Assembly (NCBI RefSeq): GCF_001039355.2
Contig: NW_019776179.1
Coordinates: 437,928 to 499,927, forward strand
Source of the DNA: Lingula anatina
Taxonomy: Eukaryota > Brachiopoda > Lingulata > Lingulida > Lingulidae
Direction: 5' to 3'
Length of the DNA: 62,000 nt
Of this stretch, positions 12,680 through 27,379 are shown piece after piece; the first letter of the stretch is position 1; each line of letters starts with the position of its first letter. The translations under genes were made by a program, and so were the position numbers. The notes beneath the pieces are model-generated. The model saw nothing but the letters and a program-made list of their open reading frames with translations. It was not told the origin of the DNA and searched no databases.

Positions 12680-15600
12680 TACATGTAGCTAATGGTATCC
12701 ACTGGCAAAGATGGCAAGAATTCAAAAACTTGCAAATTAAAAATTTGATAATAAATTGCATAAATACTGGCAAAAGTCAAGACACCATTGTGTGCTTTCG
12801 GCCTTTTTATGTCATCTTCTAGTCACCGATGAAGTTAACACAATAGGAGTAAAGTCCACTGTCCTGTACCACTCAATACCTGACCGTGTTCTCTGTAGAG
12901 TGTAAAATGTTATTATTTACCTGCTTGGAGCTACTGAATTGGCAAATGTATACAACGGAAATAACACTTTGCATTTCTTCCTATCAGATCGAGCATCAAA
13001 GGAAACCCACAGCCAATATTGACTTCACTGGAAGTGACCAAACAGTTTTGTCAACCTAAAAGTTGGATAAGGCCTCAAGCTGTTTTCCTGTTAGCAGAAC
13101 AAGGATGGGCATTTTATTTTTAATGTATTAGGTCAACTGCTAAAACTGATAGCTTTTGGCTCAATGAGTTTTCACCTTGTCTAACATTTACACTTGACAA
13201 CAAACTGACCATTGTTGATGTTGGTCTGTCCATATTTCACTCTGTATACAGAGCAATAAAAAGAACCACTTCATGATAAAAACTGGTTATCATTGCACAA
13301 ATCATTGTATCAGATATAAAGATATTCTAACAGATAAAACAGATTAGATAGGATTGGAAAAATATCAGTCTTCTATTTCAAGCTACATTTTTTAATGGAG
13401 AGGGGGATGTCTATAAAAACTGAATGCAGCGTGAGGTGTGCTTCATACACAGCAAATCAAAACTAGGATATTACAGGTGTTGCCAGCAACAAGATGATAA
13501 TTAACTGGACTTCCCAGCATTGCACAGTGACATTTACATAATAACCCAGTGTCATATGTACAATGTAGCAAAACTTACCATTAGAATGTGCTTCGTAATT
13601 CGATAAGTTACTTTCATGGAAAAGGTGGCAATGCAGATACATGTAATAAGAAATTAACCTGGTGTCAAATTATATCTAGGTAGGTCCAAAAACATGACAG
13701 ATATGACTTTCTGACAAAACAGGCACCAAATGTTACAGCATTAAAAGTCAGTAACTATCAAGCACATTTTTGTAAGAAACTGCTTTGCATAATGCTGACA
13801 ATTTTTGTAGCAAACAGTCACAATAATTCTTAAATTAATTGGCAAAAAAACTCAAGAAATCAAAATCTCATCAAGCTTATGCACCAACATCTGCTATCCT
13901 CAAATCCTAATATCAAAGGCATCTATCCACACCATGCATAATGGGGCCTTTCCAACTGAATATCAATTCTAGGAACATTTTTTCTACACGATTTTAGATA
14001 AAAATGTACATAACACAATTAATTCACAAATAATTATTAATTAACTAGGTGTCGTTTTAGCAATGAGAAAGAGACAGAGTGAGACAAAGATGCCTGGTCT
14101 ACAGATATTTAGGCTGTATTTCACTCTAAGAATCATTCTAATAAGTTTGAGAATAATAAATCATTAAGTAACACCATTTTCCTGTTCTGATGTTGACAAT
14201 TATGGTACACAAAATGTTTTTGGAAATTTTGTAATAATGTAATATTACATAATGCTTCATAGCATAATCACCACCAATTCTAATTATGCACCTCTCATTT
14301 TGTGTACACTTTTAGAAAATGTATCTAGTGCTTCAGGTCAACGGTATTACGTACGGTAGTATTGGTAGCTCAAAGTCACAACTTGAATAGGCCATTGTGT
14401 GAAAACATTACTACAAAAAAATACTAGTTATCTAATCAAGCTTGTTTTTGAACTAGAGATGTATTTCAGTCCTAGGAATTATTCTTATAAGTTTGAAATA
14501 TAAATTAAGACAGTTCTCCTGTATTGGTGTTAAGAATAAAAGTGCACAGTGATGTCAGATTATGACATACAGGTGTGAAGGTTAAGTGTCCACTGTCTGT
14601 CCATAAAAAGTTTCATTCAATTTTTTAAAATTTGACAACAGCTAAATAAAAGAACACATTTGGATTTAATGTGTTTTTCATGGGAACATAGCATTATCAT
14701 AAAGAACATTACTGCAAATTTGGTGAATCAAAATGTGTAGGTTCAAAAGAAAGTGCTTATTACACCTTCATCTGAGGACGCAAGGAAAAATTTGCAACCT
14801 TAATCTAAAATAAAGTCAGCACAATAAAAGACAGAGGTTACATATGAAGTTTATTGAGACTTTCAACCGTATTCATTAAAACACTGACTACAACTGAGAA
14901 ATCATTTGCAATCATTTTCCATACAAGGTTTCAGTGTTTCTTCACAACTTTAGAAACATAAGCACATTACATATCTAGCAATCATGCACTGGATTTTTAA
15001 CTACCAATAAAGAGAAGCAACCTTTGATTACACTTAATGATAAATGTATATTTTTTTGACAATATAAACTATTTGCTAAATAACAAAATCAATAAGAAAA
15101 ATTCTGAATGTTGAACCATGTATATTTTAAAATGATGGATATCCAACATTACATACTTATTAAAGAGATGAAACACACATTTGAACATTAACACCCATAA
15201 ACAACATCAAATGCTATATTTATTTCTTCACGTGGATTTTTTCACCCATTACACAACACCCAACCACAATAACTGGACAAATATTGACGTTAATATTTGT
15301 TTTTCCCCAAATTATAAACAGGTGTTCTCTAAGGCATGGCAGGAAACGAGGCCTACTGTGGTAGTTAAAATATCCCTTAGGATATTTTCGTGTACACAAT
15401 GAATGGTGCAGACTTGTAATACGATAGGAAGCTACATTTTGTACAAACTTTACCTTGTCATTATTCTTTCAAAATCTGACCAAAGTCAGTGACGTAAATA
15501 CTTTTTGTAGCAGTTCACAAAGTTAGCTTGGAGAAACCCCTAGGCAGGTTTACTACTGGGGACAAAAACATGGTCCATTCCTAGTATGGATAAATTGTAA

Positions 15601-17076
15601 ACTAAGCAGTAAATACTACCATAGTTTTTTTAATAAAAATTTAATGCAGTGCCTTAAAGCTGATGCCATTATGAACTCTAAAATTGATGCGTCCAAAAGT
15701 AAAGGGAAATGGTTAATAGTGTAAGCAAAAGAAACTGCTGTATAATTTATTTGCCTAACTTAAAGACTTTACAATACATTATAAAGATGTTCCTATTTTC
15801 AGTACAAACATACAGTTGTACATTGTACATCTTTTAAACCAAATTGTGACTGTATATACATGACTATAAGAAAACAAACTAATTTGGTGCAGGGATGAAC
15901 TAAGGTCAAACAACAGCCTTGTATAAACTCTCATCCAACTCAACATCATTATCAGCATCATTATCTGATCCCCTCCAGGCCTCCTATGCACACCTCATCT
16001 CACTGAGATTTCCAACTTTGACTCAACAGTCTCATCTGTCTTGATCTACCCTGTGATCAAGCACTGTTATCAGACACTTGAAACAGAATACAAGTTTCAC
16101 AAACTGACTTTGGTTTCTATTCTGTGACACAGTAAGATGCGTGGTGTTCAAATGACACCTATTACACAGGAGGTTGTTGACGAACACTCCCTTACATTAG
16201 GGTCAACTGGTCATTCCAGTCATACAGTTAATAACACAAAATTCATGGACATATAACACCTAGACATAATTTTTAATGGACACTTACATAACTACTAGTA
16301 TGATCAGCTTAATCTAAAAAGCAAACAATGATTTGGAATACCAGAAATTATTTGAGCAAGCAAAGCATACTAAAATTTATAAATAGCTTATTAACATCAA
16401 TTTTATTATTAAAATATTAGACAATTTAAATAAATCCTGTAGAGTGTAATCCTGTAATTTTTTTTTCATATCCATTAAACTCAAACTAAATAAATGCGCA
16501 ATAGCTGGGCATCAAACACTCCCTGCTGACTGGTCATTCTTCGGTCACTTTCTGACACAAAAAGCCAGGTAAATACTTAGCTGGACATAACAAAAGATGT
16601 AACTGAGACACACGAAAACAACTTCACCATCAACTACACAATGTTTAACACTGACTTGAAAAGGGATATTTACTCCTCACACACAGAAAAAGTTGAACAA
16701 TAGCACAGATAACCTAGACTGGGTGCTGTTTTTTTTTTTTTTTTTTTTACAAAACTTCAAAAAGTTAATGGAAAAAACATCATCATAACTACTGATAGGC
16801 ATAATTATCATTTAACTGTCAGAATCATTTCTGTAAAATAAAAAAGTAAAGATAACAAGAAATTATCATAAACAAGTAATTTTCATAATGGTGCTTTGAT
16901 ACAGAACAGGGTTGGGTTTTTGTCTTTTTTTTTTGTTGCTTTTTTTCACTCGTTTTTTCTTTTATATTTTTGCAAAGATTTCTGTATCTCTTAATTGGGA
17001 TTGAGAAAATTTAACTTTAAATCAAGTTGTTGAAAGAGACAGGCACACCTTATTTGCATCTGTTCACTTTAATGAT
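12680..17076. other. 3' flank / probable 3' UTR region of the HIRIP3-like gene
   Basis: AT-rich DNA with no supported gene. Some of it is probably the 3' UTR of the minus-strand HIRIP3-like gene that ends at 17077, but several candidate poly(A) signals (AATAAA on the minus strand, for example near 14848) are possible and I cannot choose one. A run of about 20 T at 16729-16748 would read as poly(A) on the minus strand. Confidence 0.4.
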
Positions 17077-20000
17077 TCAGTCTGAGTCTGAAGATCCCTC
17101 ACTGTCAATAATTCCTTTCAGTCTGACAAACTTCTGCTTGGCAGGGGTATGTGGCTTTGTTGCAGGCTTATTTGTGGTACTGAAGGGTGAAGGCTCAGTG
17201 GCATAGCGACTATACACATTACGCCTTCGTGATCCACCTAAAAAGAAAATAAAGTTTTTTTTCTGATAAACAGACCTTTTTTTTATGATAGGATTTTTTT
17301 GCCATTTAAAAGAGGATGCAACAGATTAAAAAACAGAACAAAACAATCACATAAACACTTAGTCTAGTAATTTTTTAATATTCAGATGCCAATCATATGT
17401 TAGGAAAAAAATCAAAGTACTCTAATCAAAGCATCAAAAATCAACACAAACGTTGTGATTTCAACTGGAGGAATTACACAATATTTGCAGTTTCATGTTT
17501 AAAGAAATTCCAGTTAGACTGACTCATACACTTTTTTCCCATACAGCAAGTCTGACATTCAAAAAAGGGGGAAATACACCAGAAGAGCAATTCATGACAC
17601 ACAAAAGAGCAAGAAATACAGCCTAACAAGTTTTCTAAGCATCACTGACATGAACTTGAAGCAAATTACTTTTTTGAGTCCCTGCCAGGATTATATATTC
17701 AGTGTTGCTTCCTCCTTCTCGAAGCCAAAATAATAATAACAACAACAACAACGGTCTAATCAATTCAGAAATACCTTAAAAGAATCTTATTTCGTCCTAC
17801 AATCATGTAGATTTTCGGGTCAGTAAACATACATAATACTCAAAGATAAATTTGTTAATACATTTATTCAAAATATTCTTGGGCTTCAGTCAGGCAGATC
17901 AAGCATCCTTTACATGTCATCCTTTCCCTTATCTTCCACAGTAAGTATTACAGAGAACCTTGCATCATTTTCATTGTGCTTTTTTAGCATGTGCTAAAAA
18001 TGCATGTTGCTGAATTGATTATTTTGGATAAATTTACATTTATCTTCATATTCCTAAACCATTAATCATAGCTAACTCCAAATAAAATTAATGTATTTCT
18101 GCTTTTGCAAACCATGCATTCATAGCAATATTCTTGCGCAATGAGCCAAGGAATCACTCAATCTAACAAAGCAGTTTTAAAAAACCATTCTACTCAAATA
18201 TCTATGCCTTTTACAAGAAATACTGAAACCTCATTTTTGGACACAAAGTCTTTAGACAATCTAAAAATGCAGTTAAATTCCAGTTCACCTGGCTACACTC
18301 TGGATTGAATTTCTGAAAGAGGCAGCTTTTATCAAAAATCCGAAAATAAATTAAACATTAGGGTCATAAATTGATGTCAGTCTATCGTATAGATACTACT
18401 TAAAAGTCAAAGCTAAGCAACAACAAGTTAACCTGAAACCAATGATTACACTATCAAATGTCTGAGGTGAAACTTATGTGGCCATTGCAAGCATAAAGGT
18501 GTCAAGAAACTGTCTTAAAGCTGTTTTGAAGTTCAAGTGATTTGATGGTATATAGATAATATACATGTAGTCTGCACTGCAAAATCAATTTAGTTATTTT
18601 TAATAATTAACTCAACCTTACAGCAAAAACCTGTTAGGGCAAGTTTAAAAGAAACAGAAAATGACACTGAGAGATCACTGTACTCTCATCACTATGAATT
18701 ATTTAGAATCTTAGTGGTTAAATGATATAAGCATGTTGGCTACAAAATTGGCTGCATCCTACAGAAAATGGCATCTAACAATATACATAGGAGATGACCC
18801 CCTCCTTTCCTAAAAAAAATCTATACTGGCATCTCTACGCCATTTCATAATAATGCCATTTCATAATAATTCCACCATGTACATATAGAAGGAAATTCTC
18901 CAAAAGGAAAACTCCAATTAATACCTGACATATACACAGTTACTTGTCAAAGGTTCACATAATCTGTGAAGCATAAAATAATGAACATGTGATGTTTCCA
19001 CTTTTGAAAATGTGGTAAAGATGTTAAATTATGCATCAGTCTGTACTTGTATCATACAAGGACCATACTCAGTGTGACAGTCAAGAATGAGAAATGCATA
19101 TTTCTGGTGTATCAAATGTCAAAAAAATAATGGGCTGGGTTGTGTCCTACAATAACAGAATATCACATAAAAGAGAGCAGGTCTATCATCAGGACTCACC
19201 CAGGCAGAACATGAAGTGTGGTGCAGCAATTTATGAACTATAAAATTTCTCGACTTTTTTTTAAACTTTGTCATCAAACACCACATAAAATATACCGTCA
19301 ACATGCTAAATGCAATCTGATGCTATTTTACCTTAATGCACAAACCACTAAATTCTTCTGCTACAGTGCTTAATTTAAATGTGTATTAACACTATTAATG
19401 ATATTCCATCAGAAATTTTCTCTGTATCCTGCTGGTAGCACATTATTATTCTGCAGTACACTATATTATTATGATAATAGGGATTGCCAATGAAATTTGC
19501 TGACAGAATGCCACCAATATATTGGATTATTTAATTTAAAAAAATTAAATTTGGAGTTCAATCTAGGGCAAATGTGAACAAGCAATATGCAATACAAATT
19601 GTCATCAAGCCCGACTTTTTTATGCCACTGGAAGTCCAGTGTTACACTTTTCCAAAAACATATGTTAATAACAAATCATACAGCACTTATTGCAACACAC
19701 ACACACTTTTCATCAGACCTATGACTATTATATGGAGACGTCTATCAATCAGTTTTTTAAGTGACAATCAATGCTGACCCAGATACTTCCAAGTAGATTA
19801 CACAGTCATTTCAGATGGTGGGGCATGACCTGTTGCTAAAATTATCTAAAATTACAAAAAAAGTTACCTTCTAACACTTCACAACTAGATTTAACCTTGA
19901 CCATGTGATGATTCATATGTGTAACATATCTACTGTGAGGTGAATGTTTTACAATGCCCTCAATGCATGACTTCCAAATAATAGATAAGCAATGGAAAAT

Positions 20001-20104
20001 ATATGAAGAATAGGTGACTGGTGACAATGTGTTTACACATGAAGTTATGTCTTACTGCATTGCTGTGTGTGGGTGTGTTTAGGTATGCACGTACGCGTGC
20101 GCGC

Positions 20105-20144
<40 letters not shown>

Positions 20145-23100
20145 TTGTGCATGTGCGTGTGTATGTGTGTGAATATGTGAGCAATGTGCAGACAATTTCA
20201 AGAAAAAAGAGATACCTGTATCTTTGGTGATATTCTTGCTCTCTTTCTGCAGTTCTGCAATCTCTTTCTTCAGCTTTAATGCTTCTGCCTTTTGAAGACT
20301 TGGCGTCCCTAAAATTCAAGTAAATAGCAGGTATAGAAGATGCTTTTGACTCAACATACTGTACTAAACTGTTACTTCACTGAGATTAAGTAAAATTCTT
20401 CTGTTTGCACATAATAAACACATAAAAAATGACAAATGTCTCCAATCCATTACATGTATGTACATCTATGAAGTTTAATCTATCAATCATATCCTCACTC
20501 TTTTATTTCAATTCTCTATCAATTTAAGTTATAAAGTTTCATCCAAACTTTAATGTACAGTTCACAATAATCTTAAAACCACAACAACATTATGACCAAG
20601 TTTAAAGAACCTCAGAGTCTTTAACCCCTCAACCAGGGAAACTACATGTAGATGACAGGTGCTAGCTTGTTAATTCTTCGAAGGAAGTCTAATTAACAGG
20701 CCAGGTCCACTGCCCCCTCCAGCCCTGGGTGGACAAGAACAAGGGCCTTCAGGGGTACAGTGGTAAAGAACTGTTAATCTACAGCTAGGCAAGCAGCTAC
20801 TATCTGGAATACTATTTCTACTCGTTGCTGATGTATTAGAAGTGCAAATTATACACCACAATCATATTCAGCTTTCACAGGGGTGGTGTGACAGAGGCAT
20901 TGTGGTAGGTGTGACAAAGACATTGTGCCAGGTGTGGTAGCTATTCAGTGTTTTATACAACCAGACATCTGCAACACAATCAGGCACATGAAAACAAGGG
21001 AAGAAAGATGTAGCAGCATGCTCAACATGTAACAATAGGGTTTTTCACAGCAATCCAAAGAAGAGCAACAGTAGCAAGGTCTGCAGTTTACATACACTGT
21101 GCCTCTTAACCCTTTATCTGATGAAACAAGGGCCAAAGGGTACAGTGGACAAAGACTGCAGAAAGAAAGGGTTAAAGCGCCTATGCTGGGTCTGAAGTAG
21201 TACTAAGAGTCTAAAATGAGCATAAAAAGTAGTTAAAAACAGGGAAACATTTAACATGAAAGACAATTGTGCAAAAGTCATTAACACCAGGAGAAGACCA
21301 ATTTAATGGGAGGTATTACTAATATGTATAAAAATGTTAACATCTTTTTTTAAATGTAATAATGTTATTTTTCTTACAAAACTTCAAGTTAAAATTTCAT
21401 CTATCAAGAAATGGAAATACATTTGAATGCAGTTAATGATTGAAATCACAGACACTCCATGCAGGAAATGCTGCTAATACAAACTGTTTCATTTATATAA
21501 TCTATTGCCTGCAGGGTTCCCCAAGGCCAGTAACGGAAGCAGAGGAAAAAGGCAATTAAGCTATGAAGATAAATTTTTGTACTAGTATGGAGTGGCGTGC
21601 ATTAACTATATGGTGCAGAATATAGATATTAGACATACATATAGATCTACAGCAACACTTACCTTTCATTCCAGCATCCTCTAATATTTTCTTGATTCTT
21701 ACTATTCGATGCTTATTATTCTTTAACCCAGCTAGTTCCTGCCATATTTTGGGGGCCCCCAGTCCTGCTGTCCGCAAAATCCTCTTCAAGTTTGTATAGT
21801 GCTTTTCTCCAGGTTCAGCTTTCTGAACATCAAAGTACAGCATTATCTTAATTCAACTAATTACTTAAAATGTCACTTCCAGATATTCAATGTTGAAGTA
21901 CCATTTAAAATTGGTAAAGCATTTGTATATCTTTCTTTTCAGTGACTTCTCTCAAGTCTGGTCTGATAACTTAATTTCAAAATTATTGTTTACGCCTGTT
22001 CAATATTCATATACTACTGTAATTAATAACAAAAAAGTCTATTCTTAAACATTCCTTAATTTATAGACAGTCTATGTTTCAGCAGTAACTTTATCCACTT
22101 TAAACATAAACTGTATACACGCATGTTAGTTAAGCAGACAGCAAATTTGTTTGGCAGAGCAAGATTGGATAAAATAATAGATTTAATGCCAGAGGGGGTG
22201 TAATAAAGTTTGAGTATCTCAGTTAGTAGTATTTTGTTCAAACTGTATTCAGCAAGGACCATGATACTGCTCATGTGGTCAGTTATACTGTATATAGTAT
22301 ATAGCAAACCTTTTCCTTAGCAGACTTTGACATCTTTCTTGATCCACTGGACTTCTGGGATTCTTCCTCAGAATTGCCAGAATCAGCATTTTCTTTCTTT
22401 GCCCTTTTAGGCACTGGCTTAGTATCACTTTCACTATCAGATGAACTAGTGACATCTTTTCTAAGATTTGCAGTCAATGAGTCAGTGTCAATATTTTTTT
22501 CCCTCAATTCTTTGACGCCATTCTCAAATTCAGATTCATTTCCATTTTCTTTGACCATTAATATTGATGAATCAGCATGACATTTGCTGTCTGAAGACAT
22601 GCTGCCATTTTCCTTCTTTTCGTCCACTGTCTCAGTGTAAGCTTTGGAAACAGATGATTTCCTTTTTTCTGTCTTAGTCTTTTTAGCCACTGGTTCCGAG
22701 TCACTGTCAGCTGATTCACATTTCGATGGGTTTTTAAAAGGTCGCTGTAACAGAAAATAATCTTACTATTTTGTATACATGTAAGCATACTATTCATAAA
22801 TATATTTGGAAAATATAAAGTCTCTTGATTCATATATATGCATAAAATTGCCACTAAAAGAATTTGTTGGGCAAGAATAATGTAAAATTTATATGCTTAA
22901 CACATTCAAACAATTGTAAATTATATATTAGCATACTTAAGTGTCAAGGTTTTCAAAACGATGGACCTACCACTAAGTGGTGTCAGTAAGTGACTTAATA
23001 TGTAAGTATTGTGCCTATAATTTACCTTTCTCTTTTTCTTCAGAGACTGCTGATGGGAACTTGCATTTTCTTTTTCATTTTCTGCAGAATCACTGGAGTT

Positions 23101-25891
23101 GACTGTGGCTTTCCTAGATCTTTTAGCCAATGGTTCAGAGTCAGTGTCTGAGTCATCTTCTTTAGGCAAAACTCTCCTTTGCTTTTTACTTGATGGTTTG
23201 GAGTTTTTTTCATTTTTATGTTTCTTGTTGGCATGTTTGGGTTTATCAGTTACTCTATTTTTATCTAAATGTTTCCCTTTTTCGCTTTTTTTCTTTGAAA
23301 GTGCTGGTTTTACCCTAACATGCGGTTCACTATCAGAAGAGTTTGAGTCATTACCAGAGAGATGAACTTCTTCTATTTCTGAATCTGATTTTTCAGACTC
23401 ACTAGAAAGTACTTTGGCAACTTCATCTGCTTTAAGTCTCCTGTGATTGGTGGAATACTTTGCCACCTTTTTGTCATCAGATGGTCTATTTTGATTTGTT
23501 TTACTTGATACCTGCATTTTCTCTGGAATCTTTTCATTTTCAGACTCAGAGTCTGAAATGACAACTTTCCCTTCTTCACCATCTGAATCTAATTCTGCAA
23601 AGACAGGCTTTTTGTTTCGCTCCTTCTTTTGTGGATTTTCTTCTCCATCAGAGTCAGAATCTGAAGAAATACTTTTCGTCCTCTTCCTGGGTATATTTTT
23701 TGGACTTTCATCCATTTCTGAATCTGTTTCTGAAGGATCATCCTTCTGGTTTGAACACTTCTTCTGAGGGGTTACTTCACTATCAGAATCTGTACTTGAA
23801 AACACTGTTTTAGTTTTGATTTGTTTAAGTTTTTGGCTATTATCAAAATCAGATTTCCTGTTTGCCGAAACTCCTTTCCTTTTCTTCACTTGCATGAACT
23901 TTTTAGGGGGAGTTTCTTCCAGATCAGAGTCAGGCTGAATGGTTTCATTACATTTCTTTCTTTGTTGCTTTTTCTCTGGAGTTTTCTCAGCCCCAACAGA
24001 TTCTTCAACCTAGTAAATGATGAAAATGTTTTTAAAATAAACTTTCTGGACTACATTAATTCAATCTAAAGCTGTGCTTCAAAGAGCATGATTTTTTTTT
24101 GCAAATGGCTTTGAAACATTTTAAGTCTAAATAGGACTTATTAATCACTTTCAGTTAACAGGTTGATTGTGACAAATTATGGACTTGACCAAACATTCTA
24201 AGTTGCTTGGTTGAGCAACAAAGTATGATCTCTTCTGAATTTGAGCTCGCTTACTGATTGAATTAATGATGCTTTAAAAAATTCAAGCAATCATGTACAT
24301 TTTTATATCAATTAATTATCAATTTATGACTTCTTCACTATTTATTCCTTTTGCCTACACTCCCTTTCCCTGTAACTATTAATTCTTCTGAAAGTAATTT
24401 ATTACAGATGCATTAAGCTGCACAAGAAAAACTGAAATTTTAACAAATTTAAAGCAATGGGGTAAAAAAGAATGTTATCACCTGTTTCTCTTCATTTTTC
24501 TCTTTGATTCCTTCATTCAGATCCTGGTTTACACGTTCCTTGCAAGCATTCCTGGATGCCTAAAAATAAAATAAAACATTTTCAGCATATCTAATTAATC
24601 AATTCCATGTCGCATTTTACAAAAACTGAAATTCTCATCCTGAAAAAAATAAGAATATTCTCATAAAGGATCATCCTTTTAAGATCAACTTTGCCATGTA
24701 ACATACTTCCTGCTATTTACTCATTTGTACCAGTTACAAATGTGATTCTTAACACAAATCTATACTGAAACAGTTAAAGTGTTTGGCTACCCTTGAAAGA
24801 GACCCATCTCTCTCATTCTCACCCAGGTTCACACCAAATGAACAGCAGGAAATGAGACTGAAGTTTTATGGCTGGAGTATCTGCCGGTACCACTAAGAGG
24901 GAGAAGCTCAGGGCCAATCGTGTGCCATTATATGCAAACTATCCCTTTGACATTTCAACTAATATTAAAACATAAAATATATGTCCTTCAGGGGGTAAGC
25001 TGGGTGTAATGGCTTATGGGCATAAAGAGAAAACATTCTGTATTGAAGTATTGATCTGACAAACTAAGAATTATGTATACCAATTAATTAAACCAGTGGT
25101 AGTACTTGTAGATAGAAAGGAATATTATGAAACTGAATTTATTCTTAACCATTCTAATAGAAATTCAGTCTGTGATCAGCTATTGATAAAGCTGTTAACT
25201 GTAATTCAGTCCTTGTAAAACTTGCTTAACATACACATTTTTTTCTCTCCCAGTGTACCAGATTAAGCCTAAGATCAGCTATTGTTCAAACTGTTAATAA
25301 ACACTAAAACACTTCAAGCCTACAAACAAATTCCATTCTCATCTTTGACATGCCTAAAAGATATTTGTGTGTAACAGTAACGAGAACACAATCTGCTCAA
25401 CCACTGCAAACTGAACTCCCAAAATTATATTCAGATAATAGAAAATCTACAATGCCAAGAGCCTGAGGACATGTGCTTCAAGTAGGAAATGGCCATCAGG
25501 CACAGGATATGATTGTATTGGAATTCCTTGTGAAACAGTTTGCCACTCTAATAAATGTCGCCTCTGACACAGCCTGACCTGCAAAGGATTGTTATAGTTT
25601 GGTATACAGGAAGTCAAGAATAGTACTTTAACTTAATGAGCAGCATAAAATATATACAGCATAAGTAGCATTTTTGATCACGGTTTACACGTGAATACAG
25701 GTAAATATCTGTATTAAACAAAGCTGACATAAGTATGCAGCATTACTGATAAGTTTCAAAAATTCAGTACATTTTTGCACTTTCTGCTATTCTTCAACTT
25801 TTAAAGTAAGTTGTAAATTCCAACTGTAAAAGGTATGGCATGAGTTCATTACATTTTCTGAAAATTTAACTTTTTCCAACTGACAAAAAAA

Positions 25892-25943
<52 letters not shown>

Positions 25944-27379
25944 ATGCACTGTTTCTTACAATTTCTGATAATGCTTTCATTATTGTTGCCTTCAGTTGGT
26001 CCTTCTCCTCTACTGACACCAGACCTCTGCCAATGTGAGCCTCATACTTCTCACGGACAATCCTTCTAGTCAATGACCTACAAATAAAGAAAATGATGTT
26101 TCTGTTCCTTAAAAATTCATTTAACCTCACTTATTACACATATAATTCATGTTTAATTGCTGTTTTTTCTTTCAACCTTAGCATAGAGCTTGTTACCGGT
26201 ACACGTGCTTATAGACACATGTATCTACTAATACCTGTACTTCCTTGGTTTGAAGCAGCTAAGTACAGCAGATCTTTCTGTAATGAATTCTCTTGAAAAA
26301 TCAAAGTTTGTCACCAGTTTCTAATGTGTGCACATAAATTCCACATGCTCTCAGGGAAGGGAACTGACCTCCATTGCCATAGAATCCCCTTATAGTACAG
26401 GGGCAAATCCAGTGACACTTTCTGACAGTCTTTCAAATTATCTTAGTTGATCCATCAATACTGAAAAATTCTGATCATCTTCTAGAAGACCCAGAAGACA
26501 GCTTCCATCCATCCCTGTAGTAGTGGATTTATAACCTTACTAATTTACTGTTTGTTTTTTTAAACACAAAGATGTAAATATTTGTCTCTAGCATATACTG
26601 GGGGGTACTGAGGATGTACATGTACATACTGTGCACTCATATATGTGTTGGCCTAAAAATTCATGAATTTTTTAACATACCCGGTAGGATAGGACTGCAA
26701 GAAAGAGAAACTGTGAACTATAGAGACTCATAGGACTACAATGCATGGATCAAGCTGGTGGCTTGAAAAACAATGGGACTCAACATTTACAGGGAAGGTA
26801 CAATTGTAATTTTTTAGCCTAAAACTACAATGTATACAAATAACTATGAAGAGGTTACACATGTGATGATACAGTGTACTACTAACAGGAATGTATACAT
26901 GGAATTTAGTGCTATATTGGTATACTAGTAAGACTTTGGTCCAAGCATACTAGTACATGTATACTAGTAAGACTTTGGTCCAAGCATACTGGTACATGTA
27001 CTGGTACTAGTACATGTGGGTATCAGTATCTAGAGCTTTTCCTGGCGATATACACTTGTGTCAATTGTGACTAGTAACCTGTGACCGACAACTCTTAGGA
27101 TCCCATCAAAGTTCTAAAAAGTTCAATATCAACGTTAACATTTATCACAATAATTTTGTAACGTTTTATATCATTATCAGCAGTAAAACTTAAAAGGCGC
27201 GAAAAACAAAATTAAAGATAAGAGAAAAGAGATACATCTACTGACAGTATCTTACTGCAAACGTTCTAAACTTTCGTCACAATAAACCACGAAAATTGAA
27301 ATACGACAATATAAAAAAGACTCCTAACATACCCTAGATTTTCGGTGTGTTGAAAAAGATTCATGATGAATTTTTCCAT
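17077..27379 (-). CDS. HIRIP3: HIRIP3-like histone H2A-H2B chaperone, 8 exons, 691 aa
   Basis: Coding exons in transcript order (minus strand): 27379-27333, 26077-25960, 24559-24482, 24009-23026, 22744-22310, 21822-21663, 20308-20216, 17237-17077. All junctions are GT-AG and the frame stays open over 2076 nt. Residues 1-55 (exons 1-2) match the DEK_C-like start of HIRIP3, with LTRRIVREKYEAHIGRGL. Residues about 80-550 are Ser/Asp/Glu/Lys-rich, with repeated acidic SDSDSE blocks each followed by a basic patch. Exons 6-7 carry the CHZ region, including LKRILRTAG, LEDAG and GMKGTPSL; the last is also present in the human protein. The C-terminus VRLKGIIDSEGSSDSD resembles the human ending. HIRIP3 family proteins bind H2A-H2B, interact with HIRA and are CK2 targets (family knowledge); this one should be nuclear. 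Human HIRIP3 is 556 aa; the extra length is in the acidic-basic repeats. It is head to head with the SRRD-like gene. The start is the only ATG in exon 1 that gives the family N-terminus. Confidence 0.93.
20101..20143. repeat. (GT)n microsatellite in HIRIP3 intron 7
   Basis: A GC/GT-alternating run becomes pure GT for about 36 bases, within the intron just downstream (in transcript sense) of exon 7. Confidence 0.9.
25892..25940. repeat. (CT)n microsatellite beside the HIRIP3 exon 2 donor
   Basis: About 24 CT units on the plus strand (GA on the transcript strand) begin only about 20 bases inside intron 2, after the donor at 25959. The open frame that continues into the repeat as Arg-Glu repeats is intron read-through, not protein. 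Confidence 0.9.
26398..26517. mobile_element. Short MITE related to 12512-12679
   Basis: Starts CAGGGGCAAATCCAG and ends CCATCCATCCCTG. TAGTA flanks both sides as a likely target duplication. It shares GTTGATCCATC and GAAGACCCAGAAGAC with the longer copy but lacks its middle. It sits in intron 1 of the HIRIP3-like gene and has no coding capacity. Confidence 0.6.
26921..26998. repeat. 39-bp tandem duplication
   Basis: The segment beginning TATACTAGTAAGACTTTGGT at 26921 recurs at 26960 with one difference, and is followed by degenerate GTACTAGTACATG repeats. It lies in HIRIP3 intron 1, about 400 bases from the shared promoter. Confidence 0.85.

Noticed and set aside
20021-20319. Val-Cys or Thr-His repeat proteins over the (GT)n tract
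   Set aside because: Microsatellite translation; the real feature is HIRIP3 exon 7 on the minus strand.
22374-24069. Plus-strand open frames opposite the HIRIP3 exons
   Set aside because: Ser/Phe-rich frames are the mirror of the acidic repeat codons on the minus strand; no splice or domain support.
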